Shown here: piece after piece, positions 16,321 through 25,893 of the stretch
Position numbering within the stretch: position 1 is the first letter of the stretch
Layout of the letters: every line of letters begins with the position of its first letter
Assembly (NCBI GenBank): GCA_030595795.1
Contig: JAUVCH010000015.1
Span: forward strand, 1 to 48,971
Direction of reading: 5' to 3'
DNA length: 48,971 nt
From: Gammaproteobacteria bacterium
Lineage (GTDB): Bacteria; Pseudomonadota; Gammaproteobacteria; GCA-001735895
The notes under the pieces: generated by a model
What the model saw: the letters and a program-made list of their open reading frames with translations, nothing else
What the model was told of the DNA's origin: nothing
The model's database searches: none
Translations under genes and position numbers: made by a program

Positions 16321-17913
16321 GTGAAGCAAAACCAAATTTTCGATTACATCATTGTTGGAGCCGGGTCGGCTGGATGTGTCCTGGCCAACAGGCTGTCTGC
16401 TGTATCTTCCAATCGTGTCTTGCTGATAGAGGCTGGGGGGGATGATCGAAGCATCCTCATACAAATGCCCGCAGCTTGTGGAATGGCGGCTCGCGACTCG
16501 CGTTTTGATTGGGGGTATATCGGTGAACCTGAACCACACTGCGACGGGCGGCGAATTTTGGAACATCGCGGTCGAGTTCTTGGTGGTTCTTCTGCCATCA
16601 ACGGAATGGTAGCAAATCGCGGTAATCCCAGGGATTATGATGGATGGGCAAACGAAGGCCTTCCTGAGTGGAGTTATGAAAAGTGTCTACCCTATTTCCG
16701 CAAAATGGAAACATCAGATAAAGGCAAAAGCGCGTGGCGCGGTGACAATGGACCGCAAACAATCGAAACCTGCAAAGCAAAACATCCTCTTCACCAGGCA
16801 TTCCTGAAAGCTGGCCAACAAGCTGGTTATCTGGTTACTTCTGACCAGAATGGCGAACAGCATGAAGGTTTTCACGTTGCACAAAGTTTCACAAGAAACG
16901 GTCAGCGATGTAGCGCAGCGAAAGCGTATTTGCACCCTGTTATGAAGCGAGACAATCTGACTGTTTTGATGAACACCCTGGCTCACAAAATTCAGTTTGA
17001 TGGAAAACGTGCTGTTGCTGTTGTTACGGAAAAACAGGGAGAGCAGATCAGATACGAGGCTAGTCGAGAGATCATTTTATGTGGCGGTGCGATCAATTCT
17101 CCTCAGCTTCTAATGCTATCCGGGATCGGTGACCCTGCCCACCTGGCCGATCACAATATCACCACTGTAGCCAGTGTCCCCGCTGTTGGACAAAATCTTC
17201 AAAACCACCAAATTGTACCTATCACCTATGCAACGCCAAATGGCGTTTCGTGGGCTCAAAAGTTCAGGGGGCTGGGGAAATATCGAGTAGGTCTTGAATG
17301 GATTTTTTTAAAATCTGGATTGGGTGCTTCAACAATTTGCGAGACGGGTTGTTTCTTTAAGAGTTCACCTGATGTTGACTATGCAGACCTTCAGCACGAA
17401 TTTTATGCGATGACCGCCGATATGGGTGATCCTGTAGCCAACTTCGATGAAGGTTTCATGTTCTCTATGGGCTTGATGCGGCCTGAGAGCCGCGGACAAG
17501 TTAGGCTAAAATCAGGCAACCCAAATCACTATCCCTCAATCTTATACAATTTTTTTGCAACAGAAGGTGATCGACGAGCCATGATCAATGGTGTCAAACG
17601 AACACGTGAGATGGCAGCACAAACGGCTTTTGATGGTTTGCGGCATGAAGAACTAGCCCCTGGGAAAGACGTGCAAAGCGATGACGAAATACTGAGCTGG
17701 CTTCGTGCCAACGCTTCAACGGAATACCACCCCAGCTCAACCTGCCGAATGGGAACGGGCGAGAATTCCGTAACAAACACCAATGGGCTGGTTCACGAGA
17801 CAGATGCATTGCGCGTGGTTGATGCATCAATCATGCCCCACAATGTAACCGCCAATCTCAACGCTCCTGTCACCATGATGGCGGAAAAACTTGCAGATGT
17901 AATTATGCGCTAA
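16321..17913 (+). CDS. GMC-family FAD oxidoreductase (choline dehydrogenase/alcohol dehydrogenase type)
   Basis: The 530-residue flavoprotein has the FAD-binding motif IVGAGSAGCVLANRL at 11-25, GMC signature 1 around GGSSAINGMVANRGNPRDYD, signature 2 around GGAINSPQLLMLSGIG, and the catalytic C-terminal STEYHPSSTCRMG and DASIMPHNVTANLNAPVTMM. GMC enzymes oxidise alcohols to aldehydes; the substrate cannot be deduced here. The start is GTG 16321; a weak GGGAA lies 9 bases upstream. No signal peptide is visible. It is the only GMC gene in the window. Confidence 0.92.
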   Translation: MKQNQIFDYIIVGAGSAGCVLANRLSAVSSNRVLLIEAGGDDRSILIQMPAACGMAARDSRFDWGYIGEPEPHCDGRRILEHRGRVLGGSSAINGMVANRGNPRDYDGWANEGLPEWSYEKCLPYFRKMETSDKGKSAWRGDNGPQTIETCKAKHPLHQAFLKAGQQAGYLVTSDQNGEQHEGFHVAQSFTRNGQRCSAAKAYLHPVMKRDNLTVLMNTLAHKIQFDGKRAVAVVTEKQGEQIRYEASREIILCGGAINSPQLLMLSGIGDPAHLADHNITTVASVPAVGQNLQNHQIVPITYATPNGVSWAQKFRGLGKYRVGLEWIFLKSGLGASTICETGCFFKSSPDVDYADLQHEFYAMTADMGDPVANFDEGFMFSMGLMRPESRGQVRLKSGNPNHYPSILYNFFATEGDRRAMINGVKRTREMAAQTAFDGLRHEELAPGKDVQSDDEILSWLRANASTEYHPSSTCRMGTGENSVTNTNGLVHETDALRVVDASIMPHNVTANLNAPVTMMAEKLADVIMR

Positions 17914-17932
17914 AATCGGATAAGGGGACTCG

Positions 17933-17967
17933 GCCCATTTACTTTCGACCCATTTATTTTATATGGC
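17933..17967. repeat. Short tandem-like motif after the GMC gene
   Basis: CCCATTTACTTTCGA is followed directly by CCCATTTATTTT, so a 12-base unit is imperfectly repeated just after GGGGACTCGG. It resembles degenerate edges of small transposase-linked repeats, but no partner copy is seen in the window. Confidence 0.2.
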
Positions 17968-18008
17968 CTGAGCCTTAATTTGCTTTAAACCCGATGGCTC
18001 ACCATTTT

Positions 18009-18953
18009 TCACTGCCCGGCGTTGTCCAGCATGGCTTCTACCTGATCAAAATAGCCGCCAACCGACTCACCGCTACCAAAGCGGGTAAAACCGGGAAATA
18101 ATACGTTTTCAGTTTGGGCATAGGAGTTAAAGTCTTCCTGCACCAGATAATTGACTGCCGATAATCCGCCGACAATGACCATGCTGACAACAATCCCGAT
18201 GAAGGTAGCGTGCCGTCCGGAAGTTGCAAAATAAAGGTTGAGCTTCACCAGCCTTGCAACCACTAACAGCATGACCAGCAAGGAAAAGACGGTGCTGAGA
18301 GTCGCTCTGTTTGAGGCAAATTCGATATATTCCAATAGCGGAAATACTATAATCATTCCGATCAGCCCGACAGTAGTGATGAATATCTGTTGTCCAAAAT
18401 GATAGTGATGACGAATCAGTTTTCCGGTGACCGCCCAGGCTCCGGACCATATCAACAGGAAAAGATTCAACCACAGCAGATCAATGATGGAGGATTTCCA
18501 TTCGACTTCACCTGTAGCATAGAGCAGGTGATCCAGGCTGAAATCTAACAGGCTGCATACGATCATCGCCAGTATTGCTGCTACCCATCCTATCGAATCG
18601 TCATGAAGCCAGCCCGATAGCAGCAGCTTACGAGTCGGAGCTACTTCGTGATCGGGCGAGAACACCTGAATTTCTGTCCGCCCGAGTACCAGCCGATCAC
18701 CCGATTGCAAGCCGACTCTTTGCGACGGTAGAATTTCGTTATTCAGCAAGGCCGGGTTGATGACATCCAGGTTTTCGAAATACCAGACTCCATCCTCACA
18801 CTGGAAAACGGCCTGCTCAGGCGCGACATAGGGATCGGTCAGAATAACCTGATTACCTAGCCCGCGACCGATTCCGATGGCTTCGCCATTACAGTTGACC
18901 AGGCTTTTGATCTGAACGGGTCTACCACCAACCTGGACAATTAAGGATTCCAT
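18009..18953 (-). CDS. FHA-like domain fused to a multi-span membrane domain
   Basis: Residues 1-105 form an FHA-like fold (IGIGRGLGNQVILTDPYVAP, GDRLVLGRTEIQVF). The Arg of the GR motif is kept, but the Ser and His that bind phosphothreonine are replaced (VAPEQAVF instead of VSRxHA), so phosphopeptide binding is doubtful. From about residue 120 there are about six hydrophobic segments. The gene overlaps the end of the upstream protease gene by 13 bases, so the pair probably works together at the envelope. A role as a membrane adaptor is inference. Confidence 0.75.
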   Translation of the reverse strand: MESLIVQVGGRPVQIKSLVNCNGEAIGIGRGLGNQVILTDPYVAPEQAVFQCEDGVWYFENLDVINPALLNNEILPSQRVGLQSGDRLVLGRTEIQVFSPDHEVAPTRKLLLSGWLHDDSIGWVAAILAMIVCSLLDFSLDHLLYATGEVEWKSSIIDLLWLNLFLLIWSGAWAVTGKLIRHHYHFGQQIFITTVGLIGMIIVFPLLEYIEFASNRATLSTVFSLLVMLLVVARLVKLNLYFATSGRHATFIGIVVSMVIVGGLSAVNYLVQEDFNSYAQTENVLFPGFTRFGSGESVGGYFDQVEAMLDNAGQ

Positions 18954-20218
18954 TCAATCGACTCCATCACGCGCTCGAACAGGCTCACCGCATTTTGGCG
19001 GCTGATTCCTGAGGCTGCGAACTTCACTAGCAGCGCTTTATCATTACTATCCATGGACACCATCGCAAGGCTGGCATCGTATAGCCCTTCGTATTTGAGG
19101 TAACGGCGAAAGCAGGACGAAACTTGCCAACGCTGACCGTCGATACCAACCATCTGCTGATGACAGGCGAAATTATCGACTTCTTTTTCATCTTCAGAAC
19201 TGCGAGGGTGGTGATGCTTAAATCGGGTCGACACGGCCTGGTAAAACTGAAACGGATTGAGCCCGTCCGTAGTTATCCATTCATAGTCATAAGTCATTCG
19301 GCCGGTATAGAGTTCGCTACTGATGTAAATCGAATCTTCAGACTGACAATGCTGGTGCGCCCCGACAAAATATACTTTTTCATCATCCATGGTATGTCCC
19401 CAGCAACGCAGGTTAGGTGCCAACCGCGCAGGTACACTGACTTCACCCAGTTGATCAGTTTCAAAATTCCGTGACAGAATAGGCTGGAAGAATTCCTCCT
19501 GATCATCGTGCAAAGCCTGACGAATTCGCTCCGCGAAGGATGTTTCAGTATCTACTCCTGCCTCTACCCGCTGCACTAATGCCTGCAGCTTTTCGACCGG
19601 CACCAGGAAACTGATATCGTCACCCCCCTTGGAGACATTAATTCCGATTACCTGGCCCCGGGCATCGAGTGCCGGCCCACCACTCATACCTGGATTCAAT
19701 GATCCCGAAAACAGAATTTGCCCGTGTCGCACATGTTGCACCAGGCCGTTATAAGTCCCTTCGACGATGGTCATGCCGAGATCGTGCGGGTTACCCATGG
19801 AGAAGATACGATCACCTTGCTTCAAAGAAGTACTACCGAGCGCCAGGTAAGCCCTGTCAAGCTTGTCGGACTGTAAAATGGCGAGATCGTGAATCACGTC
19901 GATGGCCTGTAATTTAATATCGGTTGTCGTGCTGTCTTTATGTACCAGTTCGAGTCGATATTTTTGCTGATCATGCACATAGGACGACACGACATGAAAA
20001 TTGGTGGCTACCAGGCCTGATGCGGAGACCTGAAAGCCCGACCCTATACTGTACTTGTCGCCAGATGCAATATCGATTACGCGCACCTGGTAAACCTGGT
20101 CGCGCAATTGTTCAAACAGTTGTTGTGCATTCTTGCTTTGCTGGGCATAGCTGGTTGAAATCATGGCACAGGCCAGGACGAAGCCGGTCAGGCGGGTAAT
20201 AAATAATAGCCTTTTCAA
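18941..20218 (-). CDS. Exported trypsin-like (DegP-type S1C) serine protease
   Basis: The catalytic triad is His in TNFHVVSSY, Asp in IHDLAIL and Ser in GMSGGPALDARGQVIGINVS. The chymotrypsin-fold domain is followed by about 190 residues of unrecognised C-terminal domain with several Cys (CWGHTMDD, CQSEDS, FACHQQ) instead of PDZ. I place the start at TTG 20218 because AAGGAT lies seven bases upstream and the product then begins with a clean signal peptide (LKRLLFITRLTGFVLACAMI then STSYA). A longer ATG frame to 20338 buries that signal. Overlaps the FHA gene by 13 bases. Confidence 0.82.
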   Translation of the reverse strand: MKRLLFITRLTGFVLACAMISTSYAQQSKNAQQLFEQLRDQVYQVRVIDIASGDKYSIGSGFQVSASGLVATNFHVVSSYVHDQQKYRLELVHKDSTTTDIKLQAIDVIHDLAILQSDKLDRAYLALGSTSLKQGDRIFSMGNPHDLGMTIVEGTYNGLVQHVRHGQILFSGSLNPGMSGGPALDARGQVIGINVSKGGDDISFLVPVEKLQALVQRVEAGVDTETSFAERIRQALHDDQEEFFQPILSRNFETDQLGEVSVPARLAPNLRCWGHTMDDEKVYFVGAHQHCQSEDSIYISSELYTGRMTYDYEWITTDGLNPFQFYQAVSTRFKHHHPRSSEDEKEVDNFACHQQMVGIDGQRWQVSSCFRRYLKYEGLYDASLAMVSMDSNDKALLVKFAASGISRQNAVSLFERVMESIEWNP

Positions 20219-20526
20219 ATGAGGGATCCTTATCACTGGAATTATCGGGTGTGGCAGAAGACAATATACCCTATTTTTGGGCTTTTCGAAAAGCCTAACC
20301 CTTTCACTATTCAAGACGCGGCCCGATTGCTTTTCCAAATATATGCTTCAACATTGCCGTTCTCCTTCAAATTGTTTTTGGAGCTTCAAGGATCACATAA
20401 AGTAGCTAACAGGCATCTTACGGTTGGCTTACAAATTGTGTAGGTAGAATAATAGGACACTTTTTTATTAGTAAGTAACACCGCCTCACCGAGTTTTGAT
20501 TGACCGTATTACGATAAATCGTTAAG

Positions 20527-22059
20527 TTGCATCGCTTTAACATCAACCGGAACTATTTGATCGTGGCTGAAAAAAAACAAGGGCGTCCGCAGAAGGACAT
20601 ATCCGAGCATGAACCGGATCAGACCGCCCGCCACAATGAATTGCTTTTAGCCGCAGTTGGAGAGGGCATCTACGGCATAAGTCGGGACGGGCTTGCTACC
20701 TTTGTCAATCCAGCAGCCACCGCGATCACAGGCTGGCTCGAGACCGATCTCCTGGGCAAGCCAATTCACGACATGCATCACCATACCAAAGTCGATGGTA
20801 GTCCTTATCCCCGTGAGGATTGTCCGATCTATGCAGCGACCAGAGATGGCACGGTGCATCACGTGGACGATGAAGTTTTCTGGCGTAAGGACGGCACCAG
20901 TTTCCCAGTTGCATATACCAGCACCCCCATTATCGAAAATGGTGAACTGGTCGGCGCTGTGGTGGTGTTCAAGGACATCACTGAAAGGAAAAAAACAGAG
21001 CGTAAATTGCAAGAAGCTTATGCAGAAGTCGAGCGTATGAAGGAGCAGTTGGAAGCAGAGAATATTTACCTACAGGAAGAAATAAATGTAGAGCATGATT
21101 TTGCCGGCCTGATTGGGCAAAGCCCTGCTATTCAGCAATTATTAAATCAGGTTGAGCTGGTAGCTCCAACCGACGCCAGTGTGCTCGTCACCGGAGAATC
21201 GGGTACCGGCAAGGAACTAATTGCTCGTGCAATCCATGAAAAAAGCGACCGAAATGAGCGCCCTTTGATTCGGGTTAACTGTGCGGCAATTCCAAAAGAA
21301 CTGTTTGAGAGTGAGTTTTTTGGTCATGTTAAAGGCGCGTTCACCGGCGCGATTAAGGATCGCATCGGTCGCTTCGAACTCGCCGATGGCGGCACCATCT
21401 TTCTGGATGAAGTGGGGGAAATTCCGCTGGAACTTCAAAGCAAACTATTACGCGTACTACAGGAGGGACAAATTGAACGCGTCGGTGAAGAGAAAACCCG
21501 CAATATCAATGTCCGCGTCATCGCTGCCACCAATCGTGATTTGAAAGCAGATGCGGAAGAAAAATTGTTCCGCGAAGATCTTTTCTTTCGTCTAAACGTA
21601 TTCCCGGTAGAAGTGGTGCCATTGAGGGAACGTAGTAGCGATATTCCGTTACTCGCCGCGCATTTTATTTCGCTGCTTTGCAAGCGCTACAACCGTGATG
21701 AACCTCGCCTCACGCAGGCCAATGTGAAACAACTACAGGCTTATCACTGGCCCGGAAATGTTCGCGAACTGCAAAACATTATTGAAAGGGCGGTCATCGT
21801 CGGTACCAGTGGCAAGCTTGAATTCGATCTGCCGGGTAACCCCAGCACCCCTGTCCAGGAAGGCAGTACGACTGAAAGCAATCACGACACGACACCGCCT
21901 TTCGATGAGCAGGAACGCCTGGCGCGTGATCGCAGTAATATTATCGCCGCACTAGAAGTAACCGGCGGCAAGGTATCTGGCAAGCAAGGTGCTGCCGAAT
22001 TGCTCGGAATAAAACCCACCACGTTGAAGTCACGAATGAGCGCTTTGAACATAGCGTAA
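20527..22059 (+). CDS. Sigma-54-dependent activator with an N-terminal PAS sensor
   Basis: Order of domains: PAS with PAC (about 35-155, [13 protein letters not shown] to [12 protein letters not shown]), short coiled coil (158-185), AAA+ domain (about 195-425) with Walker A GESGTGKE, the sigma-54 contact loop GAFTGA and Walker [10 protein letters not shown], then a Fis-type HTH (about 465-508, [17 protein letters not shown]). It activates RpoN promoters in response to a PAS-bound ligand or redox state. The start is uncertain: TTG 20527, TTG 20557 (GGAA four bases upstream) or GTG 20563. Target genes are unknown. Confidence 0.9.
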   Translation: MHRFNINRNYLIVAEKKQGRPQKDISEHEPDQTARHNELLLAAVGEGIYGISRDGLATFVNPAATAITGWLETDLLGKPIHDMHHHTKVDGSPYPREDCPIYAATRDGTVHHVDDEVFWRKDGTSFPVAYTSTPIIENGELVGAVVVFKDITERKKTERKLQEAYAEVERMKEQLEAENIYLQEEINVEHDFAGLIGQSPAIQQLLNQVELVAPTDASVLVTGESGTGKELIARAIHEKSDRNERPLIRVNCAAIPKELFESEFFGHVKGAFTGAIKDRIGRFELADGGTIFLDEVGEIPLELQSKLLRVLQEGQIERVGEEKTRNINVRVIAATNRDLKADAEEKLFREDLFFRLNVFPVEVVPLRERSSDIPLLAAHFISLLCKRYNRDEPRLTQANVKQLQAYHWPGNVRELQNIIERAVIVGTSGKLEFDLPGNPSTPVQEGSTTESNHDTTPPFDEQERLARDRSNIIAALEVTGGKVSGKQGAAELLGIKPTTLKSRMSALNIA

Positions 22060-22097
22060 AATAATTAAAGAAGCTCCTCATCGATTTAGTCTAGCCA

Positions 22098-22751
22098 TTA
22101 GCTAATCGGCAGGTGGCCTGTTTTAACCCAGATTATCGTCTCTTCTTCAACGAATGGAAAATGCTCGCTCATATGAGGGCTTCTAATCCATGTATGGGCA
22201 GGGTAGACGCCATGTTCGTCCTGGAATGTACCGGAGAGTACAAAAATCTCTTCACCACCGAAGTGTTTATGCGGCTGAAATCTTTCTCCAGCAGGCCATT
22301 TCACCAGAGCTACGTGCTCGTGATCAAACTCGTGTAATGGCATGATTTCGAGCCCACCGATGCCGGGCAGCCACTGCGTGTTTTTGGTATCGATATAAGT
22401 ATGTTGTTGGTCGTGTTGATCGAATTGATCGAGTTTTACAAATAGTAGACAACCCTCCTTGCTAAAAGGAGAGTGTCCCGAGCCGGGCGGGTTGCGGATA
22501 TAGCTTCCCTTGCCATAATCATCGTTTTCGTCAGAAAACACACCGTCAAGTACCACAATTTCCTCACCAAGCGGGTGTTGGTGATGCTTGAAACTAGATC
22601 CCGGTGCGAACCTTACGACGCTAGTTGTGTGCCCACTCTCTGCCTCTTCTCTGGCAAGTGGTTTACGGTCGACACCCTCGGATGGACTGCTTATCCAGTC
22701 CATTTTATTAATATCAATTACAACATTTTTTGAAAAGTCTAAATTAAGCAT
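22098..22751 (-). CDS. Bicupin protein, ChrR-like
   Basis: Two cupin repeats are visible: FKHHQHPLGEEIVVLDGVFS (about 55-75) and FQPHKHFGGEEIFVLSGTFQ (about 160-180), each with the His/His/Glu metal-binding pattern and a distal His (GSGHSPF; MSEHFPF). ChrR-type cupins act as zinc anti-sigma factors or small enzymes. There is no N-terminal zinc helix domain, so an enzyme or storage role is as likely. ATG 22751 is preferred because it is two bases after the SDR stop; a longer frame to 22811 would overlap that gene. Confidence 0.8.
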   Translation of the reverse strand: MLNLDFSKNVVIDINKMDWISSPSEGVDRKPLAREEAESGHTTSVVRFAPGSSFKHHQHPLGEEIVVLDGVFSDENDDYGKGSYIRNPPGSGHSPFSKEGCLLFVKLDQFDQHDQQHTYIDTKNTQWLPGIGGLEIMPLHEFDHEHVALVKWPAGERFQPHKHFGGEEIFVLSGTFQDEHGVYPAHTWIRSPHMSEHFPFVEEETIIWVKTGHLPIS

Positions 22752-22753
22752 GA

Positions 22754-23521
22754 TTAATTTCGTCCCGCCACGACGCCACCATCGATATCCCATATGGCGC
22801 CGGTTACCCAATTAGAATTGTCGCTCAATAAAAAGTTTATTGTACTAGCTATATCCTCCGATGTTCCAATGCGTCCTATTGGGTGAAATTCATCAAACGT
22901 AGCTAGTGTTTCATCCATTTCAGCTGGGTCGATGAAGGCCTCGTAAATCGGTGTCTTCACAACTGCTGGAGAAACCGCATTGACGCGAATATTATTGTCA
23001 GCTAATTCCATTGCCATGTGTTGTGTAAGCGCATGCAATCCAGCTTTAGCCATTGAGTAAGCGGGGGAAGGTGTCGCTTTGATTGCCTGTTTCGCCCACA
23101 TTGAACCAATGTGCACTATCGAGCCGCCACCATACGTTGCCATATTCTTTGCCACAGCCTGCGAAACGAAAAATGCAGAACGATTTAAATTCAGGTAGAT
23201 GTCATAATCTCTGTAATCATGCTCAAGAAAGGGTAAAGGGTTGAAATAGCCTGCGGCATTGACGAAATACTTGATGTGCTGATTGTTGTTTGCGATAAAA
23301 CCTATCAGGCGTTCAACATCACTGGATTCGTATAGGTTCGCCTGAAAAGTTTCGATGTTTCCCATTTCAGAAAGGGCATGTTTTGCCTTGTCCAGTTTCT
23401 CGGCCGACCTGCCAACGATGACTGTATCGATACCATCGGTGAGTAATTGTTTTGCGCTTGCCAGACCCATACCGCTGGAACTGCCCAGGATCAGGGCCAG
23501 GGGTTGTGTTGAATTTTTCAT
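22754..23521 (-). CDS. Short-chain dehydrogenase/reductase (SDR)
   Basis: The 255-residue enzyme has the nucleotide motif [15 protein letters not shown] (TGxxxGxG variant), NAAG at the beta4 position, catalytic Ser near HIGSMW, YSMAK (Tyr/Lys) and the C-terminal [13 protein letters not shown]. It is a classical NAD(P)-dependent SDR. The gene is followed two bases later by the bicupin gene and is divergent from an HxlR regulator, which probably controls both. Confidence 0.9.
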   Translation of the reverse strand: MKNSTQPLALILGSSSGMGLASAKQLLTDGIDTVIVGRSAEKLDKAKHALSEMGNIETFQANLYESSDVERLIGFIANNNQHIKYFVNAAGYFNPLPFLEHDYRDYDIYLNLNRSAFFVSQAVAKNMATYGGGSIVHIGSMWAKQAIKATPSPAYSMAKAGLHALTQHMAMELADNNIRVNAVSPAVVKTPIYEAFIDPAEMDETLATFDEFHPIGRIGTSEDIASTINFLLSDNSNWVTGAIWDIDGGVVAGRN

Positions 23522-23631
23522 TAGATATCTCTATAGCTAGTTAATAAGGTGTAGACAGATCATACAAAACTCAGTAACGTTTTGAAAAGTAAGCACAATT
23601 CGGTGCGGTAGGTACTTATTGGTACATCTTA

Positions 23632-23973
23632 ATGAAAAGTCAGGGAAAATTATTTTCGAGAAAATCAGCGCCTGAACAAAGTGCGCGCATGGTCGAAAGC
23701 ATTTATGGCTGTAAATGGTTGCTCACTGTTTATCAGCTTCTCGCAAGCGGTATCAATCGCCCCGGAGAGATGGTTCGCAGTGTCGAAGGTCTGACCACTA
23801 AAGTACTCAATGAATGCCTGCGAAGAAACACTAAATTCGGCATTCTAGAGCGTATTAGTTACAACGAATCCCCGCCTCGGGTCGAGTATGAGGTTACTCC
23901 ATTCGGTAGCAAATTCGTTAGTATCCTGGACGAACTTGAGAAACTGCAAAGCGAGATCGAAAGTAAGAATTAA
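23632..23973 (+). CDS. HxlR-family winged-helix regulator
   Basis: The 113-residue protein carries the HxlR domain: a central WLLTVYQLLASGINRPGEMV followed by LTTKVLNECLRRNTKFGILE and a wing with EVTPFGSKF. HxlR regulators commonly respond to aldehydes, quinones or oxidants and act on adjacent genes. The 110-base gap to the divergent SDR/cupin operon is the likely target promoter region. Cys is present only as YGCKW and ECLRR, and the first is at the redox Cys position of some relatives. Confidence 0.87.
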   Translation: MKSQGKLFSRKSAPEQSARMVESIYGCKWLLTVYQLLASGINRPGEMVRSVEGLTTKVLNECLRRNTKFGILERISYNESPPRVEYEVTPFGSKFVSILDELEKLQSEIESKN

Positions 23974-24021
23974 CAGTGCGATGCCTTCAGTTCCGACATG
24001 CCTGCTACATGGGTCTTTCGA

Positions 24022-25182
24022 TTAGTCAGCCAGTCTGAGTGTTTTCGTTTTTAGCGTATTCAGGGTGCTATAAAGACCGTCGAGATCGCTATAAGCACCT
24101 TGTAAGTGGCGAACACCCCCTTTGGAATAACCGTTGCGTGCATGCAAGACTCGGGTGTTGTCGAACATCATTAATTCACCCGGGTTGAGTTTAAATTGAA
24201 TTTGTAATACTTCGCGTTCGATAATTTCGGCGTAGTGACGGTAGGCCGCGTAAAATTCTGTTACTTGGTCTGGATCCAACTTTAAGGTGCCAATGGATCG
24301 ATTGTTATAGCGCACTTTAATGATTTCATTTTTGTCGTTAGTCTCGAACATCGGCACTCGAGAGTGAAGATCTGTATTCGTATCTTGAAAACGATAGTTA
24401 ATCCATTGTCGGCACAAAGTTTCAAAGTGTTGGGGGTTTTCGTCGCGTAGAATATTCGCCGCCATAAAACCATCCTGTAAGATTGATTCGCCGCCCGTTG
24501 TAGAGCTTTGAAGGCAGTGAAGTAGTTGAATGCCGGGTACCGGGTCGCGATAGGGGTTGTCGAGATGGCAGCCTAAACCTAAATTGGTGAATGCGAGATT
24601 GTTAGCATCAACTTTAGTTCTTACCTCAAATAGCGGGCCATAATTAGTTTCTCTAACAAAACCGAATTGGTTGATGACTTTAAGCACCTGTCCCTCATTG
24701 CCCGGGACGTCATCAAGAATTACAAAGCCAAAATCTTTAAAGGATTGCAGCGCGGATTGCTTTGAATCTGGCGAGTCGCAGAACAGGTCGTAGTTACAAC
24801 GGGGTAATTTTCCTCCGAAGCTGCTTTTTTGCCAGAGCTTTTTGCCTGACTCGCTACGAACATCCATCTGCACATTCAGGCAGTAACAGTTGTCCAGTAA
24901 CCAGCTGATAGAAAACTCTGACTGGTGCGAATCTGGCGCGAAATCGACGACTAGCATGACATCATTTTGGGCGACGTTAGCTATGCGGATATCGACCGGG
25001 ATGTCTGTAATATTAAGCAGTCGTTGGCCACTGACTGGATCACGACTTTGAGGCATTTGGCAATGATCTCGCAACCAGATAGCGGCTAGCTGGCTTGTTC
25101 GTCCATCGCTCCAAATTATAGTGAGCTGATTTTCGGTGAAGCTAAACTTTTCTAATTTGATCGGCGTTTCATTGATAGACAT
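24022..25182 (-). CDS. tmpA: TmpA-like / gamma-butyrobetaine hydroxylase-family 2-oxoglutarate dioxygenase
   Basis: The N-terminal DUF971-type domain and the TauD-type catalytic domain match gamma-butyrobetaine hydroxylases. Fe ligands are His206 and Asp208 in CHLDNPYRDPVPGIQLLHC and His347 in NTRVLHARNGY. In TmpA this fold hydroxylates 2-(trimethylamino)ethylphosphonate, and the adjacent HD-type TmpB-like gene fits that pathway better than carnitine synthesis. The zinc-site Cys triad of the N-terminal domain (CxCxxC) is largely gone (DHCQMPQSRDP). Eight bases separate it from the tmpB-like gene upstream. Confidence 0.8.
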   Translation of the reverse strand: MSINETPIKLEKFSFTENQLTIIWSDGRTSQLAAIWLRDHCQMPQSRDPVSGQRLLNITDIPVDIRIANVAQNDVMLVVDFAPDSHQSEFSISWLLDNCYCLNVQMDVRSESGKKLWQKSSFGGKLPRCNYDLFCDSPDSKQSALQSFKDFGFVILDDVPGNEGQVLKVINQFGFVRETNYGPLFEVRTKVDANNLAFTNLGLGCHLDNPYRDPVPGIQLLHCLQSSTTGGESILQDGFMAANILRDENPQHFETLCRQWINYRFQDTNTDLHSRVPMFETNDKNEIIKVRYNNRSIGTLKLDPDQVTEFYAAYRHYAEIIEREVLQIQFKLNPGELMMFDNTRVLHARNGYSKGGVRHLQGAYSDLDGLYSTLNTLKTKTLRLAD

Positions 25183-25190
25183 AATTTTAT

Positions 25191-25763
25191 CTACTCAGGT
25201 CGTAGAAGTGTTTCTATTTGGGCGCGATAGTCTTTTATCGGCTTGATTTCCAGTCCGGCCACCTTGCCATCATCGTCATAATGCCGGGCCTTCACCGCTA
25301 ACTGGTGGTATGGGTTTGATTCAAAGTCTTGAACCTCAACAGCCGACATGGGCCCACCTTGAACATTCAAGGACTCAATCGACGCGGCTGATAATCGTTT
25401 AATGTAGTTTTGGTCTACCGCGCATAGATACTTTTTGGCATCGACGTGCAAGCGAATTGGCTCGGTTACCGACGCAGGAAAGAAAGGCGAGAGGAAGGAT
25501 GCTCCTGCATCCTGGTGTAAATTGTCGACACCATTTTCGAGGGCATCGATAGGAAAATCACCGACAAAATGGCCGATATCATGTAATAGTGCCGCAATCA
25601 CTAATTCGTCTGATGCACCATCAGCTGTGGCACAGGCTGCGGTTTGTTCCATATGTTGCGACATGCTGACCGATTCACCCATGTATTCCTCGGCGCCTCG
25701 GCGAGCAAACAGATCGAGAATAAAATCGACGATGCTATCTCTAGTCAATTCATTTTTCATCAC
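25191..25763 (-). CDS. tmpB: TmpB/PhnZ-like HD-domain mixed-valent diiron oxygenase
   Basis: The 190-residue protein lines up with PhnZ and TmpB: YMGES near the N-terminus (Tyr and Glu of the substrate loop), SQHMEQT, HDIGH, NLHQDAG, LHVDAKKYL, LNVQGGPMS and RHYDDDGK give the His/Asp set for two irons. TmpB cleaves the C-P bond of the hydroxylated phosphonate to glycine betaine and phosphate. The first ATG (25763) has GGAG eight bases upstream. It is the first gene of the pair and divergent from a LysR regulator. Confidence 0.8.
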   Translation of the reverse strand: MMKNELTRDSIVDFILDLFARRGAEEYMGESVSMSQHMEQTAACATADGASDELVIAALLHDIGHFVGDFPIDALENGVDNLHQDAGASFLSPFFPASVTEPIRLHVDAKKYLCAVDQNYIKRLSAASIESLNVQGGPMSAVEVQDFESNPYHQLAVKARHYDDDGKVAGLEIKPIKDYRAQIETLLRPE

Positions 25764-25893
25764 AGCTTGCTCCGCTTAGATTTGGTAGTCGATTCAGTTG
25801 GAAATTTTGGTGAGCGATATTCTGGGGTAGTTAGTTATATTAGTAAATTGATTTATAATGATAGTTTCAATCGGAATAGTTGAACTAACTGCT

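Noticed and set aside
20219..20338. Longer ATG start for the serine protease
   Set aside because: A TTG with a strong AAGGAT site gives a clean signal peptide; the longer form would bury it.
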